Positions 46,988-54,961 of a stretch of DNA of 64,000 nt are shown here, one piece after another. The stretch is from an uncultured Olsenella sp. (lineage in GTDB: Bacteria > Actinomycetota > Coriobacteriia > Coriobacteriales > Atopobiaceae). The DNA lies in the NCBI GenBank assembly GCA_900314495.1, contig OMVJ01000007.1:1-64000 (forward strand), written 5' to 3'. A program made the position numbers and the translations under genes. How positions within the stretch are numbered: the first letter of the stretch is position 1; each line of letters opens with the position of its first letter. The notes below the pieces were generated by a model, which saw only the letters and a program-made list of their open reading frames with translations, did not search any database and was not told the origin of the DNA.

Positions 46988-48273
46988 TGGCCGCGCGGGA
47001 GCTGACGGGCCTGGCCCCATACGGCCTCCTGGGCCGCGTGCTGGGCCACAGCTGGTCGCCCAAGATCCACAGCCTCCTGGGCAGCGCCCCCTACGACCTG
47101 CACGAGCTGGAGCCGGAGGAGCTCGCGCCCTTCGTGCGCCAGGGGGACTGGAAGGGCCTCAACGTCACCATTCCCTACAAGCGGCCTGCCTTCGAGCTCG
47201 CGGACGAGGTCTCTGACGCCGCCCGCCGCCTGGGCGTGGCAAACACCCTGGTCAAGCGGGCCGACGGCACCATCTTCGCGGACAACACGGACCTGCCCGG
47301 CTTTGCCTGGATGCTGGACCGCTTCTGCCGCAACAACCTTGGGGGGACCTCTGCGCAGGCGCTGGGCGGGCGCCCCGTCCTCTTGCTGGGGTCGGGCGGC
47401 GCCAGCAGGGCCGTCGGCGCGGCGCTGGCAGACGCCGGCGCGCAGGTGACGGTCATCTCCCGCAAGGGGCCGGAGACCTACGAGTCCATTGCCACCCGCC
47501 ATGCGGACGCTGAGCTCGTGGTCAACACCACCCCCGTGGGCATGTTCCCCAAGTGCCCAGCCTCGCCGCTCGAAGACGCCACCTTCGACGCCCTCACTCA
47601 CCTGCGCGGAGTGGTTGACGTAGTGTACAACCCCACCCGCACCGGCATCTGCCTGCAGGCGGAGCTCCGCGGCCTGCCCTACCAGAGCGGCCTCGGCATG
47701 CTCGTGGCACAGGCACGCTTCTCAAGCCAGAGCTTTCAGGGCCGCGAGCTCCCAGACGCCCTGGTGGAGAAGATCGAGCGCCAGCTCCTGCGCGAGACCG
47801 GCAACGTCATCCTCATAGGCATGCCTGGCTCCGGCAAGACCTCCACCGGCAGGCAGCTGGCGCGCGCGACGGGCCGCCCCTTCATAGACTTGGACGACGC
47901 CTTCACCGTAGACCACGGCATCACCCCCGCCGACTGCATCCGGGAGCGTGGCGAGGACGCCTTCCGGGAGCTGGAGACCCAGACGGCGGCGACCCGCTGC
48001 GGCAGGTCCGGGCTCATCATCGCCTGCGGCGGTGGCATCGTCACACGGCGGCGCAACTACCCCCTGCTGCACCAGAACGGCACCATAGTCATGATCAACA
48101 GGCCCCTTGAACAGCTTTCCAGCGCGGGACGCCCCCTCTCGCAGTCCGCGGGCGTGAACAGGCTAGCCCAGGAGCGGCTCCCCCTCTACCGCAGCTGGGC
48201 GGACGTGGCAATAAGCTGCACGGGCTCCGCCGCGGGAGACGCGCGGATGATCCAGGACCTCCTGCGCATATAG
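46987..48273 (+). CDS. aroEK: Fused shikimate dehydrogenase - shikimate kinase
   Basis: 428 aa. The AroE part (about 8-265) has LGHSWSPKIHSLL, NVTIPYK (catalytic Lys65), FADNTD (catalytic Asp102) and LLGSGGASRAV for NADPH. The AroK part (about 273-428) has Walker A GMPGSGKTSTG, FIDLDDAF and ACGGGIVTRRRN. Pathway steps 4 and 5 are thus on one chain. The join reads straight through with no frameshift. ATG 46987 has GGAGG 7 nt upstream and shares a base with the pheA stop. The symbol given is descriptive. Confidence 0.94.
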   Translation: MAARELTGLAPYGLLGRVLGHSWSPKIHSLLGSAPYDLHELEPEELAPFVRQGDWKGLNVTIPYKRPAFELADEVSDAARRLGVANTLVKRADGTIFADNTDLPGFAWMLDRFCRNNLGGTSAQALGGRPVLLLGSGGASRAVGAALADAGAQVTVISRKGPETYESIATRHADAELVVNTTPVGMFPKCPASPLEDATFDALTHLRGVVDVVYNPTRTGICLQAELRGLPYQSGLGMLVAQARFSSQSFQGRELPDALVEKIERQLLRETGNVILIGMPGSGKTSTGRQLARATGRPFIDLDDAFTVDHGITPADCIRERGEDAFRELETQTAATRCGRSGLIIACGGGIVTRRRNYPLLHQNGTIVMINRPLEQLSSAGRPLSQSAGVNRLAQERLPLYRSWADVAISCTGSAAGDARMIQDLLRI

Positions 48274-48367
48274 GGGCACCCCTCGTTCCAGCGTTCCATT
48301 ACCCATGTGAGATAGTCACTCGTTCCGCGTTTGTTCTCACTCGCAACTTCCATTCGTCCGTTCGTCC

Positions 48368-48415
48368 GCCCCACTCGGTATCTTCGGATTGCCGCGTGGG
48401 GCGAGCCCTTATACT
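48368..48415 (+). promoter_or_regulatory. Dyad and weak promoter between the aro operon and EIIB-aroQ
   Basis: Within the 204-bp gap (48274-48477), GCCCCAC/GTGGGGC (48368-48374, 48396-48402) forms a 7-bp dyad. It overlaps a possible promoter TTGCCG (48389-48394) with TATACT (48410-48415) at a short 15-bp spacing. The dyad would cover both boxes' spacer, as an operator might. There is no T tract, so it is not an obvious terminator. The rest of the gap shows nothing recognisable. Confidence 0.35.
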
Positions 48416-48477
48416 TGCGAGCGATTGCATATACGTGAGCATTGGTACGATGGCGGAATGCCATCTTGGGGAGCCGG

Positions 48478-49443
48478 ATGACGAACGAGGACATCGCGCC
48501 TCGCCTCCTGAGCGCTTTGGGCGGCCGCGCGAACATAGAATCCAACAACGTGTGCCTGACGCGCCTGCGGGTCACGGTGCACGACATCGGTGCCGTGGAC
48601 AACGACAAGCTCAACGACGTCCAGGGCGTCCTCGGCACCATCGACCGCGGCGACAACCGGCTGGAGATCGTGTTTGGCCCGCGCGTCATAGAGGACGTGT
48701 ACCGGTCCTTCGTCTCGCTCTCGGGGGTGGAGCCCACGGAGCAACCCATATTCTCAGTCCAGGCGCGCGGGCAGGACCCCATCTCCGTGCGCATCAGCCC
48801 CGGCAAGAAGCGCTCCTTCAGGGCGCAGGCCGAGGCCCTGGCGCAGTTCGCCCCGGACTTCATGAAGCCCATTCTGGGCGAGTCGCAGAGGCCCGCCCCC
48901 GCGGACGCCCCCTCCCAGCGCACCGCACAGGAGGATGCGGATTCCGACCGCACCATGCTCATGCACATGTTGGAGGAGGACCCGACCTCGAGCCCCGCAA
49001 CCCAGCGCAGCGTCCTCGTCATCAACGGGCCCAACATCAACATGTTGGGCATTCGGGAGCCCGCCATCTACGGCAAGGAGGACTTCCCCGCCCTGCTGGC
49101 CCTCTGCCGCCAGTCCGCCAAGGAGGCCGGCTTCAGCCGGTGCGACTGCTACCAGTCCAACCACGAGGGCGACCTGGTGGACAAGATCCAGGATGCCTAC
49201 GGGGTCTTTGACGGCATAGTCATCAACCCGGGCGCCTACACGCACACCTCCATCGCCATTCTGGACGCGCTGAAGGCGGTGTCCATCCCCACCGTTGAGG
49301 TGCACATCTCCAAGGTGAGCGAGCGCGAGGACTTCAGGCAGGTCTCCTACGTGCGCGCCGCGTGCTTCGAGACCATAACCGGCCTTGGCATCCAGGGCTA
49401 CCGCAAGGCAATCCTGGACCTTGCCGCCCACCTGGGCATGTAG
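48478..49443 (+). CDS. aroQ: PTS EIIB domain fused to type II 3-dehydroquinate dehydratase
   Basis: 321 aa. Residues about 4-82 match the glucose-family PTS EIIB domain: LLSALGGRANIESNN, then the phosphocysteine motif CLTRLRVTV with Cys26 in place, then LEIVFGPRVIEDVY. A 95-residue linker includes a Lys/Arg patch and EALAQFAPDFMKPILGE, faintly like the start of an EIIC domain. Residues about 178-321 are a complete AroQ: VLVINGPNINMLGIREPAIYG (catalytic Tyr), YQSNHEGDLVDKI, INPGAYTHTSIAI and EVHISKVSERE. There is no EIIC, EIIA or HPr gene nearby. Enzymatic role: dehydration of 3-dehydroquinate. A phosphorylation-dependent control by the sugar PTS is inference. Confidence 0.92.
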   Translation: MTNEDIAPRLLSALGGRANIESNNVCLTRLRVTVHDIGAVDNDKLNDVQGVLGTIDRGDNRLEIVFGPRVIEDVYRSFVSLSGVEPTEQPIFSVQARGQDPISVRISPGKKRSFRAQAEALAQFAPDFMKPILGESQRPAPADAPSQRTAQEDADSDRTMLMHMLEEDPTSSPATQRSVLVINGPNINMLGIREPAIYGKEDFPALLALCRQSAKEAGFSRCDCYQSNHEGDLVDKIQDAYGVFDGIVINPGAYTHTSIAILDALKAVSIPTVEVHISKVSEREDFRQVSYVRAACFETITGLGIQGYRKAILDLAAHLGM

Positions 49444-49467
49444 CGCCTGGAGCGCAAAGCCTGAGCG

Positions 49468-49489
49468 CGGCACCGGGGACCCGGTGCCG
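49468..49489. terminator. Perfect hairpin between convergent genes
   Basis: CGGCACCGGG and CCCGGTGCCG (49468-49477, 49480-49489) form a near-continuous 10-bp palindrome, 24 nt past the EIIB-aroQ stop and just before the stop of the convergent gene. No T tract on either strand, so it would be a U-less bidirectional terminator. Confidence 0.5.
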
Positions 49490-49494
49490 AACCC

Positions 49495-50172
49495 CTACAC
49501 GCGAATGTCCGCCTTTGAGAATGCCTTTGCCTGTGGCAGGTCAAGCACCAGGCCGTCGAACCGGGTGATCTGGCAGGCAAGGGTCATGTCCGAGCACCCC
49601 AGCAAGTGACCCAGGCACCCGCCGTCCTCCGCAAGGAAGACGAAACGCCAGCGGGACTTGCCACCCACCTCCAGGTAGTTGGGGCGCCGCACGCCCAGCA
49701 CCGTACCCTCTACGTCCCGGTGCTCCTGCACCGTCTTGCGGCAGGAAGCCGCCTGCCCGCCCTCCGGGCCCTCGGCGCTCGTCTCGCTCAGGAAGGCATG
49801 GCCAATCCTGCCGGCCCCCAGAACCATGTGAACGGAGTTCCTGGTCTTCGCAATCTCCGGCCGGCCCTCCAGAACCTCCTGGAAGGCGGCGATGCTCCCC
49901 ACCTGGCTGCACAGGAAGACGGAGGCGTAGTGGTCGAAGTCCCCAACGGTGGCCTGGCACAGCTTTATGTCGTCCGCCGCAAGCACGCCACCCTCCGTGC
50001 AAGACGTGCGGCACACGCCGTTCACGATGCACGCCAGGCCACCTGTGCCCGCAACCGAGCAGATGCCGGAGTCACCGTGCGATGAGGCCTCCCCCACCGT
50101 GGTAACGGGCGAAACGAAGCCACTGCTGACGGCCGGGAGAACGGAGGCTTGCCACAGGTAGCGCTTTTCCAT
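49495..50172 (-). CDS. Unknown Cys-rich protein
   Basis: 225 aa. Not recognised. It contains ten cysteines, four of them clustered (GICSVAG..LACIVNGVCRTSC), a Gly-rich stretch VLGAGRIGHAFLSE, and GGCLGHLLGCSDMTLAC near the end. No membrane segment or signal peptide. ATG 50172 has GGAAGG 8 nt upstream. A metal- or flavin-dependent role is possible but unsupported. Upstream neighbour on the same strand is 5-formyltetrahydrofolate cyclo-ligase, 160 nt away. Confidence 0.75.
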   Translation of the reverse strand: MEKRYLWQASVLPAVSSGFVSPVTTVGEASSHGDSGICSVAGTGGLACIVNGVCRTSCTEGGVLAADDIKLCQATVGDFDHYASVFLCSQVGSIAAFQEVLEGRPEIAKTRNSVHMVLGAGRIGHAFLSETSAEGPEGGQAASCRKTVQEHRDVEGTVLGVRRPNYLEVGGKSRWRFVFLAEDGGCLGHLLGCSDMTLACQITRFDGLVLDLPQAKAFSKADIRV

Positions 50173-50332
50173 TGGAACGACCTTCCTGCTGCCGAGAGGT
50201 GCGGACGAATGCTTGCCACACCTTGCATACCCAGGTCGCGCCAAAAAAGAACCATGGTATACCGCGAACGGTAGTGCGCGGGAGCCAGTCCTGTGCTAGG
50301 GGCAACGGCGGCGGCTCTTGCGCACGGTTGCG

Positions 50333-50980
50333 CTACTCGCTCCTGCGGCAGCGCCAGATGCTCCCCTCGGTCACCAGCACGTCCACGGGAACGTCGTGGT
50401 CAGTGTGCGGCAGCGGGTTGGAGCTCACCTGAACGGAGCGAACCAGGCCGACCTTCTGGCCGGGGTAGAACATGAGGAAGTTGTCGTAGTAGCCGGCGCC
50501 GTAGCCCACGCGCTGGCCCTCGCCGTCGAACACCAGACCGGGAACCAGGCAAACGGAGCCCAGCATGTCCTTGGTGGTAAGGGGCTTGGCATCCGCGGAG
50601 GGGGCCCGCTTCAGGCCGCGGGAGCCCGCCACCACCTGATCCGGGGAACCCACCTCGTAGAACTCCAGCGTGCCCTCGCGCGTCAGCAGCGGCAGGGCGA
50701 CGCGCTTGCCGTCCTTCCTGGCGTTCTGGATGACGGCGGTGGTGTCTATCTCCTCGTGGAGGGGCAGGTACGCCAAGATAAGCTCCGCCTGGCGGTACTC
50801 GCCGAGCATGCGCAGCATGCTGCACACCGTCTTGTCAGTCCGCTTGCGGAACCCAGTTGGCATGGTGCCGCACAGGTTGAGGTACCCGCTCCTGAGCGCG
50901 GACTTGCTTGCATCAGTTCCGTACGTGCTCGCCACCTGGAACCACCTCTCCGAGCGACATCCCCTTGCCGTTGCTTTCAT
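50333..50980 (-). CDS. 5-formyltetrahydrofolate cyclo-ligase
   Basis: 215 aa; converts 5-formyl-THF to 5,10-methenyl-THF with ATP. The signature VPGLVFDGEGQRVGYGAGYYDNFL is intact, and YLPLHEEIDTTAVI and KRVALPLL fit the family. The basic N-terminus carries the phosphate-binding area (FRKRTDKTV). ATG 50980 is chosen; a GTG 24 nt upstream is in frame. The 160-nt gap to the next gene downstream has only a GGTATACC palindrome. Confidence 0.9.
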   Translation of the reverse strand: MKATARGCRSERWFQVASTYGTDASKSALRSGYLNLCGTMPTGFRKRTDKTVCSMLRMLGEYRQAELILAYLPLHEEIDTTAVIQNARKDGKRVALPLLTREGTLEFYEVGSPDQVVAGSRGLKRAPSADAKPLTTKDMLGSVCLVPGLVFDGEGQRVGYGAGYYDNFLMFYPGQKVGLVRSVQVSSNPLPHTDHDVPVDVLVTEGSIWRCRRSE

Positions 50981-51067
50981 ACAATGGTACGTCCTACGTT
51001 CCACGTTCGTGTATCATGCCGCCCAAAATGCGCAACAGTTTAACAGAGAGGTAGCGCCGCGCCCCGC

Positions 51068-51811
51068 ATGTCCGCATCCACTTCAAACAGCACGTACGTC
51101 GTCTGGCTTGGCGATGTTCCCATACGGGTCACGCGCAAGGCCGTCAGGAACGTCAACATTCGCATAAGGTCGGACGGGTCTGTGCACATGAGCGTTCCCT
51201 GGCGCACGTCCCGCGCCCAGGCGCTGGCCCAGGCGCAGATGCGGGAGGAATGGATTCTCGCCAACCGCCAAACGGTCCTGGCGCGCAGAGCCAGCTCGCC
51301 CCGCCTGTGGGCCACCGGAGAGTCCATCCGCGTCTGGGGACGGGAGGCCGTCATCCGCCTTTCCCCCACGGACGGCCAGGCGCGCGTGGAGCTGGTGGGC
51401 GACGAGCTCGTCATCCTCGCGCCAGCACGCCGCATGCAGGACGACGCGGAGTCCGTGGCGTGGCGGGGAAAGCTCGTCGAGGGGTGGCTCAGGGAGCAGG
51501 TTGCGCAGGAGCTGCGGCAGGTGCAGGCCGCCTGCGAGCAGAGGGTTGGCCACAGGGCCACGGCCATAACCCTGCGCCGCATGAAGACGCGGTGGGGCTC
51601 CTGCACGCCGCGCACCGGCAGGATCCGCCTGAACACCGCCCTTGCGGAATGCCCCAGGCCCTGCTTGGCCATGGTGCTCACGCACGAGCTCTGCCACCTG
51701 GAGGAGGCCAACCACGGCCCGCGCTTCCACGCCCTCATGGACCGCGCCTGCCCCAACTGGCGCAAGCTCCAGGCCTACCTGGACCAGCATCCGCCGCGGT
51801 GCGACGGTTAA
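51068..51811 (+). CDS. YgjP-like zinc metallopeptidase (PF01863)
   Basis: 247 aa. The C-terminal catalytic region reads RRMKTRWGSCTPRTGRIRLN and THELCHLEEANHGPRF, giving HExxH with a third His ligand. N-terminal beta-rich half (VTRKAVRNVNIRIRSDGSVHMSVP) is typical. Substrate unknown. Divergent from the folate gene; a GAGAGG ribosome site precedes ATG by 14 nt, which is long. Confidence 0.88.
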   Translation: MSASTSNSTYVVWLGDVPIRVTRKAVRNVNIRIRSDGSVHMSVPWRTSRAQALAQAQMREEWILANRQTVLARRASSPRLWATGESIRVWGREAVIRLSPTDGQARVELVGDELVILAPARRMQDDAESVAWRGKLVEGWLREQVAQELRQVQAACEQRVGHRATAITLRRMKTRWGSCTPRTGRIRLNTALAECPRPCLAMVLTHELCHLEEANHGPRFHALMDRACPNWRKLQAYLDQHPPRCDG

Positions 51812-51893
51812 CTGTCGGCCGCCTTTCTACCAACCAGCCCTTCTTTGGTTTAGCATAGGGGCTTGCACTGCACCAAGACGTTTGGAGAAGCAC

Positions 51894-52946
51894 ATGCCCA
51901 ATGAGGGAAGCTACGAGGCGGCGCTCAGGCGCAGCCAGGAGATTGAGGCCGACATTGAGGCCGGCAACGTTGGCAAGTACGTCATGCTCACGGGCGACCG
52001 CCCAACCGGCCGCCTGCACATGGGCCACTACTTTGGCACCATCAAGGAGCGCGTCCGCCTGCAGAACCTGGGCGTCAACACCAACATCATCATCGCCGAC
52101 TACCAGGTGATCACTGACCGCGACACCACGGAGCACATCCAGGACAACGTGTACAACATGGTCATGGACTACATGGCCTGCGGCATTGACCCCCAGAAGA
52201 CCATGATCTACACCCACTCCGCCGTGCCGGCAGAGAACCAGCTCATGCTGCCCTTCCTCTCGCTGGTGACTGAGGCGGAGATGGAGCGCAACCCCACCGT
52301 CAAGGCCGAGCAGATCGCCTCCGGCCACGCGCTGACGGGCCTGCTCCTCACCTACCCCGTGCACCAGGCGTGCGACATCCTGTTCTGCAAGGGCAACATC
52401 GTGCCCGTGGGCCGCGACCAGCTCCCCCACATTGAAATCACGTCCAAGATCGCCCGCCGCTTCAACGAGCGCTACGGCAAGGTCTTCCCGGAGGTCGCGG
52501 GTCTGCTCACCTCCACGCCCCTCATTCCCGGCCTGGACGGCCGCAAGATGAGCAAGTCCTACGGCAACGCCATCTCCATCTCCATGACGGAGCAGGAGAC
52601 CGCCAAGCTCATCAAGAAGTCCAAGACGGACTCGGAGCGCTTCATCACCTTCGACCCGGAGAACCGCCCCGGCGTGTCCGCCCTGCTCATCACCGCCGGC
52701 ATCTGCAGCGGCCGCGACCCCAAGGAGATTGCGGACGAGATTGGCAACGGAGGCTCCGGCCAGCTGAAGAAGTACACCACCCAGGTGGTGAACGACTACT
52801 TCGCGCCCATTCGCGAGCGTCGTCACCAGTACGAGAACGACCTGGACTACGTGAAGGACGTCCTGCACGACGGCAACCGTCGCGCCAACGAGATTGCCGA
52901 GAAGACCCTCTGCGAGGTTCGCGAGGCGATGGGCATGGTGTACTAG
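51894..52946 (+). CDS. trpS: Tryptophanyl-tRNA synthetase
   Basis: 350-aa class I synthetase. HIGH variant RLHMGHYFGTIKERV, KMSKS as DGRKMSKSYGNAI, and VGRDQLPHIEIT. The protein itself contains no tryptophan. ATG 51894 has GGAG 6 nt upstream. No Trp leader or T-box is visible in the 82-nt gap before it. arcA follows 42 nt downstream on the same strand. Confidence 0.96.
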   Translation: MPNEGSYEAALRRSQEIEADIEAGNVGKYVMLTGDRPTGRLHMGHYFGTIKERVRLQNLGVNTNIIIADYQVITDRDTTEHIQDNVYNMVMDYMACGIDPQKTMIYTHSAVPAENQLMLPFLSLVTEAEMERNPTVKAEQIASGHALTGLLLTYPVHQACDILFCKGNIVPVGRDQLPHIEITSKIARRFNERYGKVFPEVAGLLTSTPLIPGLDGRKMSKSYGNAISISMTEQETAKLIKKSKTDSERFITFDPENRPGVSALLITAGICSGRDPKEIADEIGNGGSGQLKKYTTQVVNDYFAPIRERRHQYENDLDYVKDVLHDGNRRANEIAEKTLCEVREAMGMVY

Positions 52947-52988
52947 GCGCCTCGGCACACTTGCGGCGACGTCACGGGAGGGGTAGCT

Positions 52989-54242
52989 ATGGCACAGGGC
53001 TTGCACGTCTGTTCCGAAATCGGCAGGCTGAGGACGGTCATGCTTCACCGGCCCGGGGAGGAACTCCTCAACCTCTCGCCAGACAACCTCTCGCCGCTTC
53101 TTTTTGACGACATTCCCTTCCTGCAGGTCGCGCAGCAGGAGCACGACACCTTCGAGCACATGCTGCGCGACCAAGGGGTTCAGGTCCTCTACCTGGAGGA
53201 CCTGGTCACGGAGGCGCTGGACGCAAGCGCCGGCGCACGCGAGGAGTTCACGGACCAGTGGCTGAGGGAGTGCAACGCCACGGGCAAGCGCGTCCTGGGC
53301 GCCGTGCGCGAGCGGCTGAACGCCATCGAGGACACCTCGGAATTCGTGCGCAAGACCTGCGAGGGCGTGCGTGCGGACGAGCTGGACCTGACTCCCTCGC
53401 AGGCGAGCTCCCTGGCGGACCTGGTGAGCATAGGGGGCGACTACTCGGGTGCCCTGGTGGTGGACCCCATCCCCAACACCTACTTCACGCGCGACGACTT
53501 CACCATCATCGGCCGCGGCGTGAGCATCAACCGCATGCACACCTACACCCGCAGGCGCGAGACCCTGTACGGGGAGTTCATCTTCCGCCACCACCCAGTG
53601 TACGGCGGCGCGCCCCGCTGGTACGACCGCTCCCTGCCCTACCACATAGAGGGTGGGGACATCCTCATTCTGAACGCCAACACCCTGGCCGTCGGCATGA
53701 GCGAGCGCACCGAGCCGGCCGCCATAGACCTCTTGGCACATGAAATCCTGATGCGGTCGGAAACCTCCGGCATAGAGCACATCTACGCCTTCTCCATCCC
53801 GCACAAGCGCACCTTCATGCACCTGGACACCGTCTTCACCCAGGTGGACGTGGACACCTTCACCGTGCACCCCGGCATCCTGGGCACCCTGCGCGTGTAC
53901 GAGCTGACCCGCGGCCGCGGCCGGGGAGATGTGCGCATACGCCAGATGGAGGGCGACCTGGACCAGATACTGGCCCGTGCGCTGGGCCTGCCCGCAGTGC
54001 GGCTCATCAAGTGCGGCGGCGGGGACGTAATAGCCGCCGCGCGCGAGCAGTGGAACGACGGTTCCAACACGCTTGCCGTGGAGCCTGGCAAGGTCTTCGT
54101 GTACCAGCGCAACAGCGTCACCAACGACATCCTGTACAAGGCGGGCATAGAGCTCTTGGAGGTGCCTTCTGCCGAGCTCAGCCGCGGCCGGGGCGGCCCC
54201 CACTGCATGAGCATGCCCTTCTGGAGGGACGACTTGGCTTAG
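52989..54242 (+). CDS. arcA: Arginine deiminase
   Basis: 417 aa; hydrolyses arginine to citrulline + ammonia, first step of the ADI energy pathway. Motifs are PNTYFTRDDF, HIEGGDILIL, HLDTVFTQVD and GRGGPHCMSMP with nucleophile Cys406. ATG has GGGAGGGG upstream. Its pathway partner, ornithine carbamoyltransferase, is 8.4 kb away on the other strand; carbamate kinase and the arginine/ornithine antiporter are not in the window. Confidence 0.97.
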   Translation: MAQGLHVCSEIGRLRTVMLHRPGEELLNLSPDNLSPLLFDDIPFLQVAQQEHDTFEHMLRDQGVQVLYLEDLVTEALDASAGAREEFTDQWLRECNATGKRVLGAVRERLNAIEDTSEFVRKTCEGVRADELDLTPSQASSLADLVSIGGDYSGALVVDPIPNTYFTRDDFTIIGRGVSINRMHTYTRRRETLYGEFIFRHHPVYGGAPRWYDRSLPYHIEGGDILILNANTLAVGMSERTEPAAIDLLAHEILMRSETSGIEHIYAFSIPHKRTFMHLDTVFTQVDVDTFTVHPGILGTLRVYELTRGRGRGDVRIRQMEGDLDQILARALGLPAVRLIKCGGGDVIAAAREQWNDGSNTLAVEPGKVFVYQRNSVTNDILYKAGIELLEVPSAELSRGRGGPHCMSMPFWRDDLA

Positions 54243-54299
54243 CCGCTCAGCGCGTCAGGCGCCGTCGAGCGCCCAGCGAGGCCATCCAACCCCCAGTAT

Positions 54300-54959
54300 T
54301 CAGGCCAGCCTTCCCTTGCGCATGCCGAGCGTACGGTCGCACTTGGCCGCCATGGCCATGTCGTGCGTCACGACCACAAGCGTCTTCCCCGCCTCTTGTG
54401 AGGCGGAGACCAGCGAGTCCATGACAGTTCGTGCCATGCGCGCGTCCAGGGAGCCCGTCGGCTCGTCGGCAAGCACGAGGTTGCCCGGCTTGAGCATGGC
54501 GCGGCATATGGCCACGCGCTGTTTCTCCCCGCCCGAGAGCTCGCTCACCACCGCATCGAGCTTTTGGGAGAGCGAGAACCTCCCCAAGGCCTTCTCGATC
54601 GCGTCCTGCTTCTGGCTCTTGGAGAGCCTGGTGTAGTGCAGGGCAAGCAGGAGGTTGTCCCGCACCGTCCTGGAGTCGATGAGGGCAAACGACTGGAAGA
54701 GATAGTTTATCTCGCTGCGACGCAGCAGCATCGCCTGCCTGGTCTCTATGCCCGGGCACCCCTTGCCCGCCAGGCGTACGCTGCCCGAGTCAAATGTCTC
54801 GAGCAGCCCCAGGATGTTCAGCAGCGTCGTCTTGCCGCAGCCGGACGGCCCGGTGATCGCCACGGTCTCCCCTCTTCCTATTGCCAGGTCCAGGCTGGAC
54901 AGAACCCGATGCCTCCCAAAGGACTTGGATAGGGACTCAATCTGGATGTAGGGCTGCAT
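54300..54959 (-). CDS. ABC transporter ATPase of a MacB/bacteriocin-export type pair
   Basis: 219 aa. Walker A GPSGCGKTTLLNILG, signature LSGGEKQRVAICRAML, Walker B LVLADEPTGSLD, H-loop VTHDM. Short single-domain ATPase of the type paired with FtsX-like permeases. KPGNLVLADEPTGSLD resembles the lactococcin-972-group ATPases. ATG 54959 has AAGGAG 5 nt upstream and lies 2 nt after the permease stop. Substrate unknown. Confidence 0.9.
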   Translation of the reverse strand: MQPYIQIESLSKSFGRHRVLSSLDLAIGRGETVAITGPSGCGKTTLLNILGLLETFDSGSVRLAGKGCPGIETRQAMLLRRSEINYLFQSFALIDSRTVRDNLLLALHYTRLSKSQKQDAIEKALGRFSLSQKLDAVVSELSGGEKQRVAICRAMLKPGNLVLADEPTGSLDARMARTVMDSLVSASQEAGKTLVVVTHDMAMAAKCDRTLGMRKGRLA

Positions 54960-54961
54960 CG

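Noticed and set aside
51812-51893. Trp attenuator or T-box before trpS
   Set aside because: The 82-nt gap has no Trp-rich frame, no T-box sequence and no terminator; only an imperfect palindrome at the preceding stop.
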